Counted from the first letter of the stretch, positions 8,615 to 17,053 are shown. The stretch is DNA of 39,853 nucleotides from an archaeon (GCA_024280435.1 JAJRQD010000015.1:1-39853), one strand, 5' to 3'. Translations and numbers: made by a program. Notes: generated by a model from the letters alone, not told the origin.

Positions 8615-9169
8615 ATGAGAAATTCAGTAATCAGGGTAATAATTACTCTTTCTATGATTTTGTTGATGACTGGTAACGTACCAGCAGATGCAATTGTGAA
8701 TGGTGCTTCTGGTTTTGCACCTGCTAAAATAGATGAAGGTGAAGAGGCTACATTTTCAGGTACTATTTACAATTTACAAAATATATCAATCTATGTGGAT
8801 TCGCTGTATGTAGAATTTATCGAGGGAATAATAAGTGGTGCACAGGGTAATACTGATGTATTCAATATGAGTAAAACTTATCCCGCAGAGAGACAGGAAC
8901 TTCCCACAAATTCATCTTTTACAGATACATTCAAAACAGAGGTAAATTATAACCCTGGAACTTACAATGTATCAATATTCTTCATGTATTCAAATAATTC
9001 AGATGGGAGCAGTTTAGAGAAAGTATACTCTCTGATTAATCAGACAGTAATTATTGAAGGTGTGAATGACTATACACGATTTGTGATAGGGTTTGCATAT
9101 GCTGTTGGTTTTGCCATAGTAATTGTGATAGGACTTATTGTATATAATAATAAATTCAAAAGAAGATAA
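8615..9169 (+). CDS. Secreted, C-terminally anchored protein of unknown function
   Basis: 184 residues. A signal peptide (hydrophobic near residues 5-20, ending around VPADA) is followed by a beta-rich extracellular domain with N-glycosylation-like sequons. Its spacing (EGEEATFSGTIYNLQN and PGTYNVSIFFMYS) resembles an immunoglobulin-like/CARDB-type fold. One membrane helix near 153-175 ends in a short basic tail (NNKFKRR), so the domain faces outward. I chose ATG 8615 because the signal peptide starts there; an earlier start at 8585 overlaps atpE. It follows atpE by 10 bases with only a weak ribosome site. Confidence 0.65.
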   Translation: MRNSVIRVIITLSMILLMTGNVPADAIVNGASGFAPAKIDEGEEATFSGTIYNLQNISIYVDSLYVEFIEGIISGAQGNTDVFNMSKTYPAERQELPTNSSFTDTFKTEVNYNPGTYNVSIFFMYSNNSDGSSLEKVYSLINQTVIIEGVNDYTRFVIGFAYAVGFAIVIVIGLIVYNNKFKRR

Positions 9170-9196
9170 CAAATCTCATTCTGTAATATTACATAC

Positions 9197-9203
9197 TTTT
9201 TTT
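9197..9203 (+). terminator. Possible oligo-T terminator
   Basis: Seven consecutive T lie 28 bases after the stop codon of the secreted protein gene. Oligo-T on the non-template strand is the usual archaeal termination signal. It could also be part of the TATA region of the next gene. Confidence 0.3.
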
Positions 9204-9227
9204 ATGTGTATCCAATAATATTTAATT

Positions 9228-10019
9228 GTGAAAGGGCAATTTAAGCTAGATGACTATGTGTTATTGATTTATGATCGTCGACGAAGATGGTTGAAAAAAA
9301 TAAAAGATATTGATTTTCATTGCAATTATGGGATGATAAATCTTCATGACCTGGTGGGAATGAGGTATGGGGAGATGATTGAGACAAATACAGGAAAAAA
9401 AATTAAAGCTACTATGCCCACACTTCTAGATTGGTTTGATCATTTTGAACATGGTTCACAGATAATATATGGAAAAGATGCAGCCATGATCACCTTACTT
9501 CTTGATGCAAAACCGGGTGATATCGTCTATGAAACCGGTACGGGATCAGGAGCATTGACATCAGTACTCTCCCGTTCAGTTGGAGAGACAGGAAGAGTGA
9601 TTACTCATGAGGTAAGAGAGTCTGCACATAAAATTGCAAAGAGAAATCATACTAAACTCGGAACTACCAATGTTGAGTTCATTTTACAGGATGTTGCTGA
9701 GAAAGGATTTATCGATGAAATAGATGGAATAAAATTGCAAGCAGATAGCTTGGTTCTAGATATGGGAGATCCATGGAGAGCAATACCACATAGCAAAAAG
9801 ATTATGAGAACAGGAGCCAGAATTGTTGTGTTCATCCCAACATACCAACAACTTGATAAAATGTTTCAGAATTTAATAGAAAATGATTTTAGAGAGGTAA
9901 GAGCTATTGAGCTTATTGAGAGGGAGATACAGTACAAAAAGAACGCTCTGCGTCCTGCTACCAGAATGATCGGTCATACAGGCTTTTTATTACATGGCAC
10001 CTACTATCCCTCGAGTTAA
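9228..10019 (+). CDS. trmI: tRNA (adenine-57/58-N1)-methyltransferase
   Basis: 263 residues. Makes m1A in the T loop of tRNA; archaeal enzymes act at positions 57 and 58. The N-terminal beta domain is followed by the linker QIIYGKDAAMITLLLD, SAM-binding motif I YETGTGSGALT, the acidic THEVRE, and the catalytic LDMGDPWRAIPH, all typical of the TrmI/Trm61 family. Length fits. The start is GTG, with no Shine-Dalgarno sequence. It stands alone before a 640-base gene-free gap. Confidence 0.92.
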   Translation: MKGQFKLDDYVLLIYDRRRRWLKKIKDIDFHCNYGMINLHDLVGMRYGEMIETNTGKKIKATMPTLLDWFDHFEHGSQIIYGKDAAMITLLLDAKPGDIVYETGTGSGALTSVLSRSVGETGRVITHEVRESAHKIAKRNHTKLGTTNVEFILQDVAEKGFIDEIDGIKLQADSLVLDMGDPWRAIPHSKKIMRTGARIVVFIPTYQQLDKMFQNLIENDFREVRAIELIEREIQYKKNALRPATRMIGHTGFLLHGTYYPSS

Positions 10020-10215
10020 AGCATGTGTTGCATTTGTTCCAATCGAAACTATCGAAAAACATGAGTTAAATTTCAACTGACAGATTACAGCAATATCAGT
10101 ACAATTATATCCCAGATATATAGTATAAACCAAAAAATAAAAAAAATCCATAAGTTCCATATGAAACACAGGTCATATATATAAGGAAAATGTAGAATTA
10201 TAGATTTTTAGTTTC

Positions 10216-10236
10216 ATAGGCGCCTATAAATATTTA
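10216..10236 (+). promoter_or_regulatory. Perfect 12-base palindrome joined to a TATA box
   Basis: ATAGGCGCCTAT at 10216-10227 is a perfect palindrome and one of the few GC-rich words in this gap. It overlaps TATAAATATTTA (10225-10236), which looks like a strong TATA box. Transcription would start near 10255, at or just before the GAGGTT of a ribosome site. The palindrome covers the TFB recognition position, so a bound dimer would block initiation. Confidence 0.5.
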
Positions 10237-10264
10237 AAATATGAAGTAACAAGAGGTTGAAATT

Positions 10265-10285
10265 ATGAAATTTGAAATAAATTGA
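10265..10285 (+). CDS. Possible six-codon leader peptide or remnant of a gene
   Basis: ATG at 10265 is preceded by GAGGTT (10253-10258, six bases away) and encodes MKFEIN before a TGA. A second ATG directly after the stop opens 22 more codons in the same frame. The promoter and ribosome site look real, yet nothing long is translated. It could be a leader peptide, a decayed gene or chance. Confidence 0.25.
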   Translation: MKFEIN

Positions 10286-10593
10286 ATGCTGGAATTTTGT
10301 ATTTTTTTTCAAATTTATATGCAATCACCATTCGGATTATACGCAATATAATCATATTCAAGAAATTGAGCACCAATGATGAAGAAAAATGGAAATAAAC
10401 AAAGATTGAGACAGACACTCCTATATTTCTCTTAGAGAAAATAGGGGAATTTTGGATTTCTAACCTCTGAAGTTTGAAAATACACCACAATTATTTTCAT
10501 TCATTTAAAAATCACTTTCCATAAGAAATTCATCTAGATATTAATCCTTTTTTCGCGGTTAACAAGAGTTCCATAATACAATTAGATAATAGC

Positions 10594-10605
10594 TTTATTT
10601 AAATA
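10594..10605 (+). promoter_or_regulatory. TATA box of the small gene at 10660
   Basis: TTTATTTAAATA lies about 60 bases before the ATG. Transcription would begin near 10626 and leave a leader of about 34 bases that includes the Shine-Dalgarno sequence AAGGAGAT. Confidence 0.5.
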
Positions 10606-10659
10606 CTATGAATTCTGTCTTACTATTAGAAGAAACTAATCTAAGGAGATAAAACTAAT

Positions 10660-10968
10660 ATGATGGATCTTTCAGAATTACAGGCAAAATTTTCAAACTT
10701 GATAGAGAGCAGAACTAACACAAGGTGTGTCACACCAAATAACAATGAATCACCACTAAGAAATGTTGGAGAAGCATTACTGAACAAATTTGCATATCAG
10801 ATCACCAATCAGGCAGTACTTGCAGAGCAAAGAGATGCATTGACAGATGAGATAGTTGAGAATATGGTAAGTTCACTAGTACTTGCAGGGATGATGGGTA
10901 TAGATCTTGAATCTGAACTTACAAATCTAATTGGATTACTGGAAAGCGTATCTGCTGAAGCATCTTAA
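10660..10968 (+). CDS. Small acidic helical protein, unknown
   Basis: 102 residues, not recognised. It has no membrane segment and should be almost all helix. The C-terminal half (TDEIVENMVSSLVLAGMMGIDLESEL) resembles in spacing the last helices of MazG-type pyrophosphohydrolases, but the metal-binding ExxE and ExxD motifs are missing, so I do not assign it. AAGGAGAT at 10643-10650 is one of the best Shine-Dalgarno sequences in the window, which suggests strong expression. Two adjacent ATG codons are possible starts; the first has the better spacing. The HEAT-repeat gene follows with its own promoter. Confidence 0.65.
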   Translation: MMDLSELQAKFSNLIESRTNTRCVTPNNNESPLRNVGEALLNKFAYQITNQAVLAEQRDALTDEIVENMVSSLVLAGMMGIDLESELTNLIGLLESVSAEAS

Positions 10969-10995
10969 TTTTTAGCTCATATCCAGTTATCTCCT

Positions 10996-11007
10996 AATAT
11001 AAATATA
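10996..11007 (+). promoter_or_regulatory. TATA box of the HEAT-repeat gene
   Basis: AATATAAATATA is centred 26 bases before ATG 11027, implying a leaderless transcript. Confidence 0.55.
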
Positions 11008-11026
11008 GACAATTATTATACAACTT

Positions 11027-12229
11027 ATGAACTTTGATCAGCTATTGCATTCATTCAAAACAGCACCTTTGGAAATACGTAGATATGTTCCAGATAAATT
11101 TGCCAAAAAAGCCATGATTGAGGCAATTCCATATCTTGGAGAGGTGTTGATTGATACTGAACAGGAGACTATCGTTAGAATTGAATGTGCTGAGGCATTA
11201 GGGAAATTAGGAGATAAAAAAGGAAATACATATCTAATAAAATCAATGAATGATGAGAGTGAGGAGTTGCGAAGAACAATTGTATGGGCCATGGGTAAGA
11301 TATCGGATCCAAACCTGTACTCATCTGTACAGAGAATGATAGAGGATCAGTCTGAACTTGTTATAAAATGGGCAATTAAGGCATTATCACAGTTACCTGG
11401 TGATATAGATCAATCACTGAAGTATCTGTATGATATGTTTGATAGTTATTCAGATACAAATATCCGGGTTGAAACAATCAGATTGGTGATTAAGCATGCA
11501 AAGAATGCAGATGAGAGATGGTTTCAACTTGCATATAAGTTGATAGTTGAAAATAAGGATGATAATTTAATAATATCATCATTTCAATTGCTGAGTACAA
11601 CAGTTGGAGTTGGGTTTATGAAGAATAAAATTGAGTTTATGAAGAATTATTTTGAGAAAATATCACAGAACCCAGCTATCAGATACAGTTACTTCAAATT
11701 GATGGCACTTCTAGATCAACAGAGTTTTATCAAACAAGTTTACAGTTCAAATGATACAGAACATATATCCAAAGCATTATTCAATGAAATAGCATATCTC
11801 GAAGGACTACTACAACAAGTAGATGATGAGAATATAGTACATATTTTGAATGCAATTGCTATGAATGATCAAATTGATCAATTGAATTTTGATCTGCAAC
11901 AATATCTAGAACACAGTAACCTATCTATAAAAATTGCAGCGCTGAGAATTCATTCTACAATGAATGGACCATTTGATGTAATAAAAAATGCATATACCAT
12001 TGGTAAAGGCAAAGGATCAATTATTCCACTTTTAGGCAAATATGAAAAGGGATTGGATATACTGATGAAGGAGGCAATAAATGGAGATAAAACATGTAGA
12101 GTGGCTGCCATTCGTGCACTGATAACTAAATTACCAGACAAAAAAATCAGAGAAATACTTGAGATTGTCCAAAAAACAGAGAGAATATGGCATCTTAGAA
12201 GAGAAACAAGGATTGCACTTCAGAATTGA
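11027..12229 (+). CDS. HEAT-repeat (PBS-lyase-like) scaffold protein
   Basis: 400 residues made mostly of paired helices. At least four HEAT-like units are clear in the N-terminal half, for example VRIECAEALGKLGDKKG, LRRTIVWAMGKISDPN and VIKWAIKALSQLPGD. The C-terminal end (RVAAIRALITKLPDKK) shows another. Such repeats form a curved solenoid for protein-protein binding and say little about the partner. No signal peptide or membrane segment is present, so it is cytoplasmic. It has its own leaderless-type promoter; the tRNA gene downstream is convergent. Confidence 0.75.
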   Translation: MNFDQLLHSFKTAPLEIRRYVPDKFAKKAMIEAIPYLGEVLIDTEQETIVRIECAEALGKLGDKKGNTYLIKSMNDESEELRRTIVWAMGKISDPNLYSSVQRMIEDQSELVIKWAIKALSQLPGDIDQSLKYLYDMFDSYSDTNIRVETIRLVIKHAKNADERWFQLAYKLIVENKDDNLIISSFQLLSTTVGVGFMKNKIEFMKNYFEKISQNPAIRYSYFKLMALLDQQSFIKQVYSSNDTEHISKALFNEIAYLEGLLQQVDDENIVHILNAIAMNDQIDQLNFDLQQYLEHSNLSIKIAALRIHSTMNGPFDVIKNAYTIGKGKGSIIPLLGKYEKGLDILMKEAINGDKTCRVAAIRALITKLPDKKIREILEIVQKTERIWHLRRETRIALQN

Positions 12230-12317
12230 TATGAACCACCACAAGTAGTACCGGATGAGAATATCTATTATTAAATATATCAAATAATGGATACTGAAAT
12301 ATTATATACGGATAATA

Positions 12318-12330
12318 AGCTCTAGGAGCT
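12318..12330. terminator. Short hairpin between HEAT gene and tRNA-Arg
   Basis: AGCTC TAG GAGCT forms a perfect five-pair hairpin. It lies 28 bases beyond the 3' end of the tRNA and 88 bases beyond the HEAT gene, which converge here. It could end transcription from either side or be part of the tRNA trailer. Confidence 0.3.
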
Positions 12331-12357
12331 AACTACTAGGCCACAAATAGCCAATAA

Positions 12358-12430
12358 CGAGTATGGTGAGGTTCGAACTCACGACCTGTTGCTTAGGAGG
12401 CAACCGCGCTTCCAGCTGCGCCACATACTC
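12358..12430 (-). tRNA. tRNA-Arg(CCT)
   Basis: On the minus strand this folds into a complete 73-base cloverleaf: acceptor GAGTATG/CATACTC (seven perfect pairs), D stem GCGC/GCGC with loop AGCTGGAA, anticodon stem GTTGC/GCAAC with loop CTCCTAA, variable AGGTC, and T arm GTGAG TTCGAAC CTCAC. The anticodon CCT reads AGG (arginine). The discriminator is G. There is no intron, and CCA is not encoded, so it must be added after transcription. Confidence 0.96.
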
Positions 12431-12448
12431 TCTTCAAATAATTGAAGA
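12431..12448. repeat. Inverted repeat abutting the tRNA 5' end
   Basis: TCTTCAA ATAA TTGAAGA is a perfect seven-base inverted repeat that begins exactly one base outside the tRNA acceptor stem. If transcribed with the tRNA it forms a hairpin in the 5' leader stacked against the RNase P cleavage site. Confidence 0.6.
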
Positions 12449-12544
12449 TCAATTCACAGATAATCCATGATTTGATTAAATTCAATTATATTGAAATAAC
12501 ATTAAAATTAATCGAAAGTGTAAACTGAAATTTGATTTATGATT

Positions 12545-13471
12545 TCAATTTCTTTTGATTTTATATACATAATCATTATCAGATTTCAATTTAAAACCAA
12601 GTGAAAGAAGCATGTCGGTATCTATTTCAGATTCATAGAATTGTAGTTCAATAGTTTCAAATCCATATTCCATAATTTTTGGGAATAAGTCTTTCAGTAT
12701 ACCAGTGAGTTCAGATGATGATATTTCTCCTTTGAGATAAACCCTGGTGTATTGTGTCATCAATGCATAGATCATACCCCCGTCCACTTCATAGACAATT
12801 ACATCAGCAGGTTCCATCTGACCCCATATCATCATCTTCAGATCAGGATAAGATAACTGAGCAATATCAAATGAAGGTGCATAATATCTTCCTATCACAG
12901 TTCTTAGTTCACCGGTAGCAACCATTCTATTCAGATCAGTATAAATTTTATTTTGTACTATAATTTCCCTTCTGATCCACACCTGATTTTCTTCAGCAGA
13001 TGAATTTGGTTCCAATAAGCAGTAATTGAGTATTTTTTTGTATTCAAAACCTAATTTCTCATATAGTCTTCGAGACCGTTTATCCTCATCCTCCACCCAT
13101 ATATCATGTTCCACAGAATTAGTGAGATACTTAATCAAACGGGATGCATGGCCCTTTCTTCTGAATTTGTATGAAATGAATAACCAGATAATATGATATC
13201 TTTTAATTGGTTTACCCGCATCAAAATCATAGCTGAGTACGAAATCCAATTCTCCAATTATCTGATTATCCTCTATCAATAGTAGTATACCCCCATCAGC
13301 TCTTTGAAGTATATCAAAATGCCATTGGAATAATTCTAGATCTGCCCACCACATACCCTGTTCATATCGATCCATGAGATTTACATTTTCAAAGCCTTTT
13401 GGAAAGTATTCTTCCATATTAAGTTTGAATAATTCATGAATATCCTCTTTTGTGGCATATCTGATAGACAT
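12545..13471 (-). CDS. GNAT-family acetyltransferase, probably with two GNAT folds
   Basis: 308 residues. The N-terminal domain (1-155) is a GNAT N-acetyltransferase: IRYATKEDIHELFKL at the start, IIGELDFVLSY in the central sheet, and the acetyl-CoA loop FISYKFRRKGHASRLI, which has the R/KxxGxA pattern, then RRLYEKLGFE. The C-terminal half (about 160-308) has a similar order of helices and strands ending in LLSLGFKLKSD, which looks like a second GNAT fold without a clear CoA loop. The substrate is unknown. It is a single gene read leftward, divergent from kbl. Confidence 0.75.
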   Translation of the reverse strand: MSIRYATKEDIHELFKLNMEEYFPKGFENVNLMDRYEQGMWWADLELFQWHFDILQRADGGILLLIEDNQIIGELDFVLSYDFDAGKPIKRYHIIWLFISYKFRRKGHASRLIKYLTNSVEHDIWVEDEDKRSRRLYEKLGFEYKKILNYCLLEPNSSAEENQVWIRREIIVQNKIYTDLNRMVATGELRTVIGRYYAPSFDIAQLSYPDLKMMIWGQMEPADVIVYEVDGGMIYALMTQYTRVYLKGEISSSELTGILKDLFPKIMEYGFETIELQFYESEIDTDMLLSLGFKLKSDNDYVYKIKRN

Positions 13472-13593
13472 AATATTATTATAAATTAGATCCTTTAAAT
13501 TATATAGAATGATTTATCTTATTCTATCTATTTTTTTCTATTTGATTGAAAGTAAATAACTAAAATTATTTACCACTCATTATTATCTAATTC

Positions 13594-14772
13594 ATGGTAA
13601 AACGCAATCAAAAATTCATGTTAGATGAATTAAATCGTCTGCGAGAAGTTGGTTTGTATAATAATATCCCAATAATTGAATCACCACAGGGTGCTTGGTT
13701 AACAATAAATGAGAATAAAGTACTTAATCTGTGTTCAAATAATTATCTGGGGTTGGCAAATCATCCAGTTCTAATTGAGGAGGCAAAGAACATACTAGAT
13801 GAATTTGGTGTTGGCCCTGGAGCGGTCAGATCTATTGCGGGAACTATGAGTCTGCACAAGGATCTTGAGAGGATTTTATCTGAATTCAAAGGTGTGGAGG
13901 CATCTCTTGCACTCCAAAGTGGCTTCGTGGCAAATCAGGCAGTTATTCCCTCCATTGGTGCAGATGCTATTTTTACAGATGAGTTGAATCATGCATCAAT
14001 TATTGATGGTATCAGATTAACCAAAGCTAAGAGATATATCTATAAACATAATTCTGTTGAGAACCTAGTTACAAAATTAGAGGAGGGTAAGGAATATGAG
14101 AAGAAGTTAGTTATCACAGATGGTGTTTTCTCAATGGATGGAGATATAGCGCCAGTTGATGAGATAGCCAAAGTTGTGATGGAACACAATGCTATACTAA
14201 TGGTTGATGATGCACACGGAGAGGGTGTACTCGGAAAGAATGGAGCAGGTATTGCATCTCATTTTAATCTACACAATGGAGAGGTGGATATTGAGGTTGG
14301 TACACTATCAAAAGCAGTTGGTGTTGTAGGAGGATTTGTATCCGGCTCTGAAGTGCTGATAGAGTATCTAGAGCAGAAGGGTAGACCATTCCTGTTCTCA
14401 TCTGCATTGACGCCGGTCGATGTGGCAGCATCAATTGCTGCAATTAAGATATTGAAAAATGATGATAGTCTAGTAAAGAAATTATGGGCAAATGGTAGAT
14501 ATTTCCAGAAAGGAATGCAGGACCTTGGATTTGATACGGGTAAGACACAGACACCGATCACTCCTGTTATGCTTGGTGAGGCTAAATTAGCAAGAGAATT
14601 CTCAAAGAAAATACTGGATGAGGGTATATTTGCAATGGGCATTGGTTTTCCAACTGTTCCAAAGGGTATGGCAAGGATAAGAGCAATGTTATCAGCAGCT
14701 CATGAAACAGATGATCTAGATTTTGCACTAGAGAAATTTGAAAAGATTGGTAAAGAACTAAAAGTAATTTAA
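13594..14772 (+). CDS. kbl: Glycine C-acetyltransferase / 8-amino-7-oxononanoate synthase family enzyme
   Basis: 392 residues. A PLP enzyme of the alpha-oxoamine synthase family that condenses an amino acid with an acyl-CoA. It shows [50 protein letters not shown] and the Schiff-base lysine K240 in GTLSKAVG. Full length and best fit are 2-amino-3-oxobutyrate CoA ligase (threonine/glycine metabolism), but BioF-type activity cannot be excluded because no biotin or threonine dehydrogenase gene is nearby. It ends three bases before the convergent pcc1 gene. Confidence 0.85.
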   Translation: MVKRNQKFMLDELNRLREVGLYNNIPIIESPQGAWLTINENKVLNLCSNNYLGLANHPVLIEEAKNILDEFGVGPGAVRSIAGTMSLHKDLERILSEFKGVEASLALQSGFVANQAVIPSIGADAIFTDELNHASIIDGIRLTKAKRYIYKHNSVENLVTKLEEGKEYEKKLVITDGVFSMDGDIAPVDEIAKVVMEHNAILMVDDAHGEGVLGKNGAGIASHFNLHNGEVDIEVGTLSKAVGVVGGFVSGSEVLIEYLEQKGRPFLFSSALTPVDVAASIAAIKILKNDDSLVKKLWANGRYFQKGMQDLGFDTGKTQTPITPVMLGEAKLAREFSKKILDEGIFAMGIGFPTVPKGMARIRAMLSAAHETDDLDFALEKFEKIGKELKVI

Positions 14773-14775
14773 ATA

Positions 14776-15015
14776 TTAGATCTCATTATCCACATTTTTA
14801 GCCAAGATTGCAGTTTTCAGTATATCATCAACTGTATTCATTAATCTTCCAATACTCATCTCACCTGAAATAATTGTATCAACAGAGGCTTTGTTCACCA
14901 CAGTAATCACATTGCCATCAGGCATTGTTTTATTCTCAGGTGCAATAGCAAGTTCTAGTATTTTTGGATCCACCTCAGATCTCAGAGTTATTTTTGCATA
15001 AATTTTGTATTTCAA
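14776..15015 (-). CDS. pcc1: KEOPS complex subunit Pcc1
   Basis: 79 residues. Pcc1 is the small dimerising subunit of KEOPS, the complex that makes t6A37 in tRNA. The sequence has the family shape: a first strand (YKIYAKITLR), then IAPENKT, a second strand pair and a C-terminal helix (SIGRLMNTVDDILKTA). The start is TTG 15013-15015, overlapping the TGA stop of the RecJ-like gene as TTGA, with GGGAGATG just upstream as a ribosome site. The cluster S15, RecJ-like, Pcc1 is a known archaeal arrangement, which supports the call. Confidence 0.75.
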   Translation of the reverse strand: MKYKIYAKITLRSEVDPKILELAIAPENKTMPDGNVITVVNKASVDTIISGEMSIGRLMNTVDDILKTAILAKNVDNEI

Positions 15016-16397
15016 CCAATCATCTCCCTAAATTTCTCATTTAGATCAAGTAAAATACTTTCATAATCATCCTTAGCAACAGATAGTTGGCATTTTAGTA
15101 GACTTCCAGAAATATTCACATCAAAGCCTCTTTTATCCATAATTTCACTCATGACTGAGGTAATATTCCCTATATTATGTGATTTTGAAGCACGCAGTCC
15201 TATTGTTACCAAATCTGCAGGACCGGGTGCTATAACTGCAAATGGCATATCTGGAGTAACAAGGCCATGAGATAAAGCCATAGCCGCAATCTCAGATGTG
15301 TTGTACCAGCTAATCTTGTAATCACTCTCAAAATATCTCAAAGTACTTAGATCAACTATATCATCCTGATTATCCTGTATCAATCGGTAACTGACACCCA
15401 CTGATTTTCTCTCCTCATCAAACAGCTTGGTCAGATGTCTTAGATGATCAGTTCTATTTCCAAGGAGTACTGCAATTGCAGTTGTTATCTGATGGCGATA
15501 CAATGCATCTTTGATTGCAGCTGCAAAATCCCATGTATTCATCAAAATACTGTCTTTTCTCTCATTGATTATAGTAGTTTTGTTTTTGATAAATTCTAAT
15601 TTTTCCTCTTGGTAACCCTTATGCAATGCTAGTTGTACAATTAAATTGCTGTTGAGATCTTTTATCTCATCTTTACTCAGATCAGATAATGAACGGTTCT
15701 TTCCTTTGATCTCATCCTCAATTCCACTTTTAGTCAATAGTTCAATTGCACGTGTATTATCACCTGTGATACCGGGTAAAAATGGATTTAATGAGTAAAC
15801 AAGTGATTCACTTACTCTGTATCGACCATTACCTAGAAAAGAAAGGTCCTTCTCGATTTTTATAACCCCACCAGTGATTGCATCATCTGCAATTATTTTG
15901 ATGAAACCATCATATTCACCCATCATATTTGAGGTATGAAAACTGACCAGAGGTAGTTGAATAATGTAATTCAAGGTCTCTGCAAATGCAGAGCATATAA
16001 AGTATGCAATTGTACTGAAATTTAGATATTTATAATCTGTAACACCATAGTTGAATGGGTTTATTATCAATTCTTTTGCAGGACTATCAATTGGTGGGAT
16101 AAGTGCAATCATAGTACCAATCAGATCTATTGATTCAATCTCATCAATTGTGTACCCAATGAATATATTAATACCTTTACTTCTTTTTTTTACTGTGTTA
16201 ATCGTATCATCATTCAGTTCTGTAAGAATACAGGGTTTATGCAAATCATGAAATACTTTACCAAAAATACTGGCTGCAATGATAGCATCACATGACCTGT
16301 AATATATTATCTGAATTACCTGTTCATACTCTGAGAGTAATGTAGATATTTTCTCAGTATTATCAAGAAAAGTATCAAATACATCGTTGACGTCCAC
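15012..16397 (-). CDS. RecJ/Cdc45-like DHH-superfamily protein lacking catalytic residues
   Basis: 461 residues. Position between S15 and Pcc1, length and the two-domain outline fit the archaeal RecJ/GAN/Cdc45 family, which works with GINS and MCM at the replication fork. The catalytic motifs are not kept. Where active RecJ has a DADG-type motif, this protein has YYRSCDAIIAASIF; where DHH is expected there is LIPPIDSPAKELIINP; and the C-terminal GGH region reads MDKRGFDVNISGSL. It is therefore probably not a nuclease but a structural, Cdc45-like member. The start is GTG 16395-16397. It follows the S15 gene by 77 bases in the same direction. Confidence 0.65.
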   Translation of the reverse strand: MDVNDVFDTFLDNTEKISTLLSEYEQVIQIIYYRSCDAIIAASIFGKVFHDLHKPCILTELNDDTINTVKKRSKGINIFIGYTIDEIESIDLIGTMIALIPPIDSPAKELIINPFNYGVTDYKYLNFSTIAYFICSAFAETLNYIIQLPLVSFHTSNMMGEYDGFIKIIADDAITGGVIKIEKDLSFLGNGRYRVSESLVYSLNPFLPGITGDNTRAIELLTKSGIEDEIKGKNRSLSDLSKDEIKDLNSNLIVQLALHKGYQEEKLEFIKNKTTIINERKDSILMNTWDFAAAIKDALYRHQITTAIAVLLGNRTDHLRHLTKLFDEERKSVGVSYRLIQDNQDDIVDLSTLRYFESDYKISWYNTSEIAAMALSHGLVTPDMPFAVIAPGPADLVTIGLRASKSHNIGNITSVMSEIMDKRGFDVNISGSLLKCQLSVAKDDYESILLDLNEKFREMIG

Positions 16398-16474
16398 AAT
16401 AATTGATTTTCATAAAAAATAATAAAGAGTGCTATACATTTACTTCAATTTGTAAATTTATTTTATTGATAATA

Positions 16475-16930
16475 TTATCTCAACAGAATAGATGCATTTT
16501 CGGGACGATATCTCCAATCTTTTGGTAATACTCCACTGTTTCGGTAGTATTTAGACAAACGATATATCTTAGATTCGATCCTTTTCAGCCCATGAGTACT
16601 TGAGAGATCTTTTTTGTTCTCAACAAGATGATTTCTTAATGTCATAGCCCTTCTTATCAGAGATAATAGATCTTCGGGTGTGCTTGGTGCCAATTCATTC
16701 TCTTTGAGTATTTCAAGGACACTCTTTCCAGTTACCAATTTAATAGAGGGAACTGCATATTTATCTCTCAGAATTATTCCAATCTCACTCTGTGAAGATC
16801 CTTGCTTGTAATATTTAATAACAAGTTCAATGATTTCTTTTGACTCAATTGGTATCCATTCCTGGGGTTCTGTTAGATAGGGTTTTGTGGACCCTGATTT
16901 TCCACGTTTTTTGCTGTGCATTCTTGCCAT
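16475..16930 (-). CDS. rps15: 30S ribosomal protein S15 (archaeal/eukaryotic uS15)
   Basis: 151 residues, the usual archaeal length with the N-terminal extension absent from bacteria. The start MARMHSKKRGKSGSTKP, the central SQSEIGIILRDKYAVPSIK and the core LIRRAMTLRNHLVENKKD...HGLKRIESKIYRLSKYYR are diagnostic. It binds 16S rRNA early in small-subunit assembly. ATG 16928-16930 is chosen because GGTGA (16936-16940) sits five bases upstream as a Shine-Dalgarno sequence; a GTG three codons earlier would overlap it. It leads the S15, RecJ-like, Pcc1 cluster and diverges from the nucleotidylyltransferase. Confidence 0.95.
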   Translation of the reverse strand: MARMHSKKRGKSGSTKPYLTEPQEWIPIESKEIIELVIKYYKQGSSQSEIGIILRDKYAVPSIKLVTGKSVLEILKENELAPSTPEDLLSLIRRAMTLRNHLVENKKDLSSTHGLKRIESKIYRLSKYYRNSGVLPKDWRYRPENASILLR

Positions 16931-17043
16931 AGGTTTCACCTAGATAACAACTAGCATTCACCAGTTGTCTCATACTCAGTAATTTAAACATTAAATAAGA
17001 ATAGTTTGTTTTGAAACAATTAAATTTCTTCTTTTGATTTATA

Positions 17044-17053
17044 GATATATTTA
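17044..17053 (+). promoter_or_regulatory. TATA box of the nucleotidylyltransferase gene
   Basis: GATATATTTA is centred about 31 bases before ATG 17080, with no Shine-Dalgarno sequence between. Confidence 0.45.

Larger units (their letters stand above)
10020..10659. other. 640-base region without a normal gene
   Basis: The only long open frame (10263-10490, minus strand) has no promoter or ribosome site and an unconvincing composition. The region does contain a promoter-like element with a palindrome at 10216-10236, a six-codon frame behind a Shine-Dalgarno sequence at 10265-10285, an eight-T run near 10302-10309, and the promoter of the next gene. It may hold a small RNA gene, a leader peptide or a decayed gene. 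Confidence 0.5.

Noticed and set aside
10263-10490. 75-codon frame on the minus strand in the 10.0-10.7 kb gap
   Set aside because: No promoter or ribosome site upstream, low-complexity aromatic and isoleucine-rich composition, and it overlaps a better plus-strand promoter.
10608-10652. Fourteen-codon upstream frame ending inside the Shine-Dalgarno sequence of the gene at 10660
   Set aside because: The predicted transcription start near 10626 lies after its ATG, so it would not be in the mRNA.
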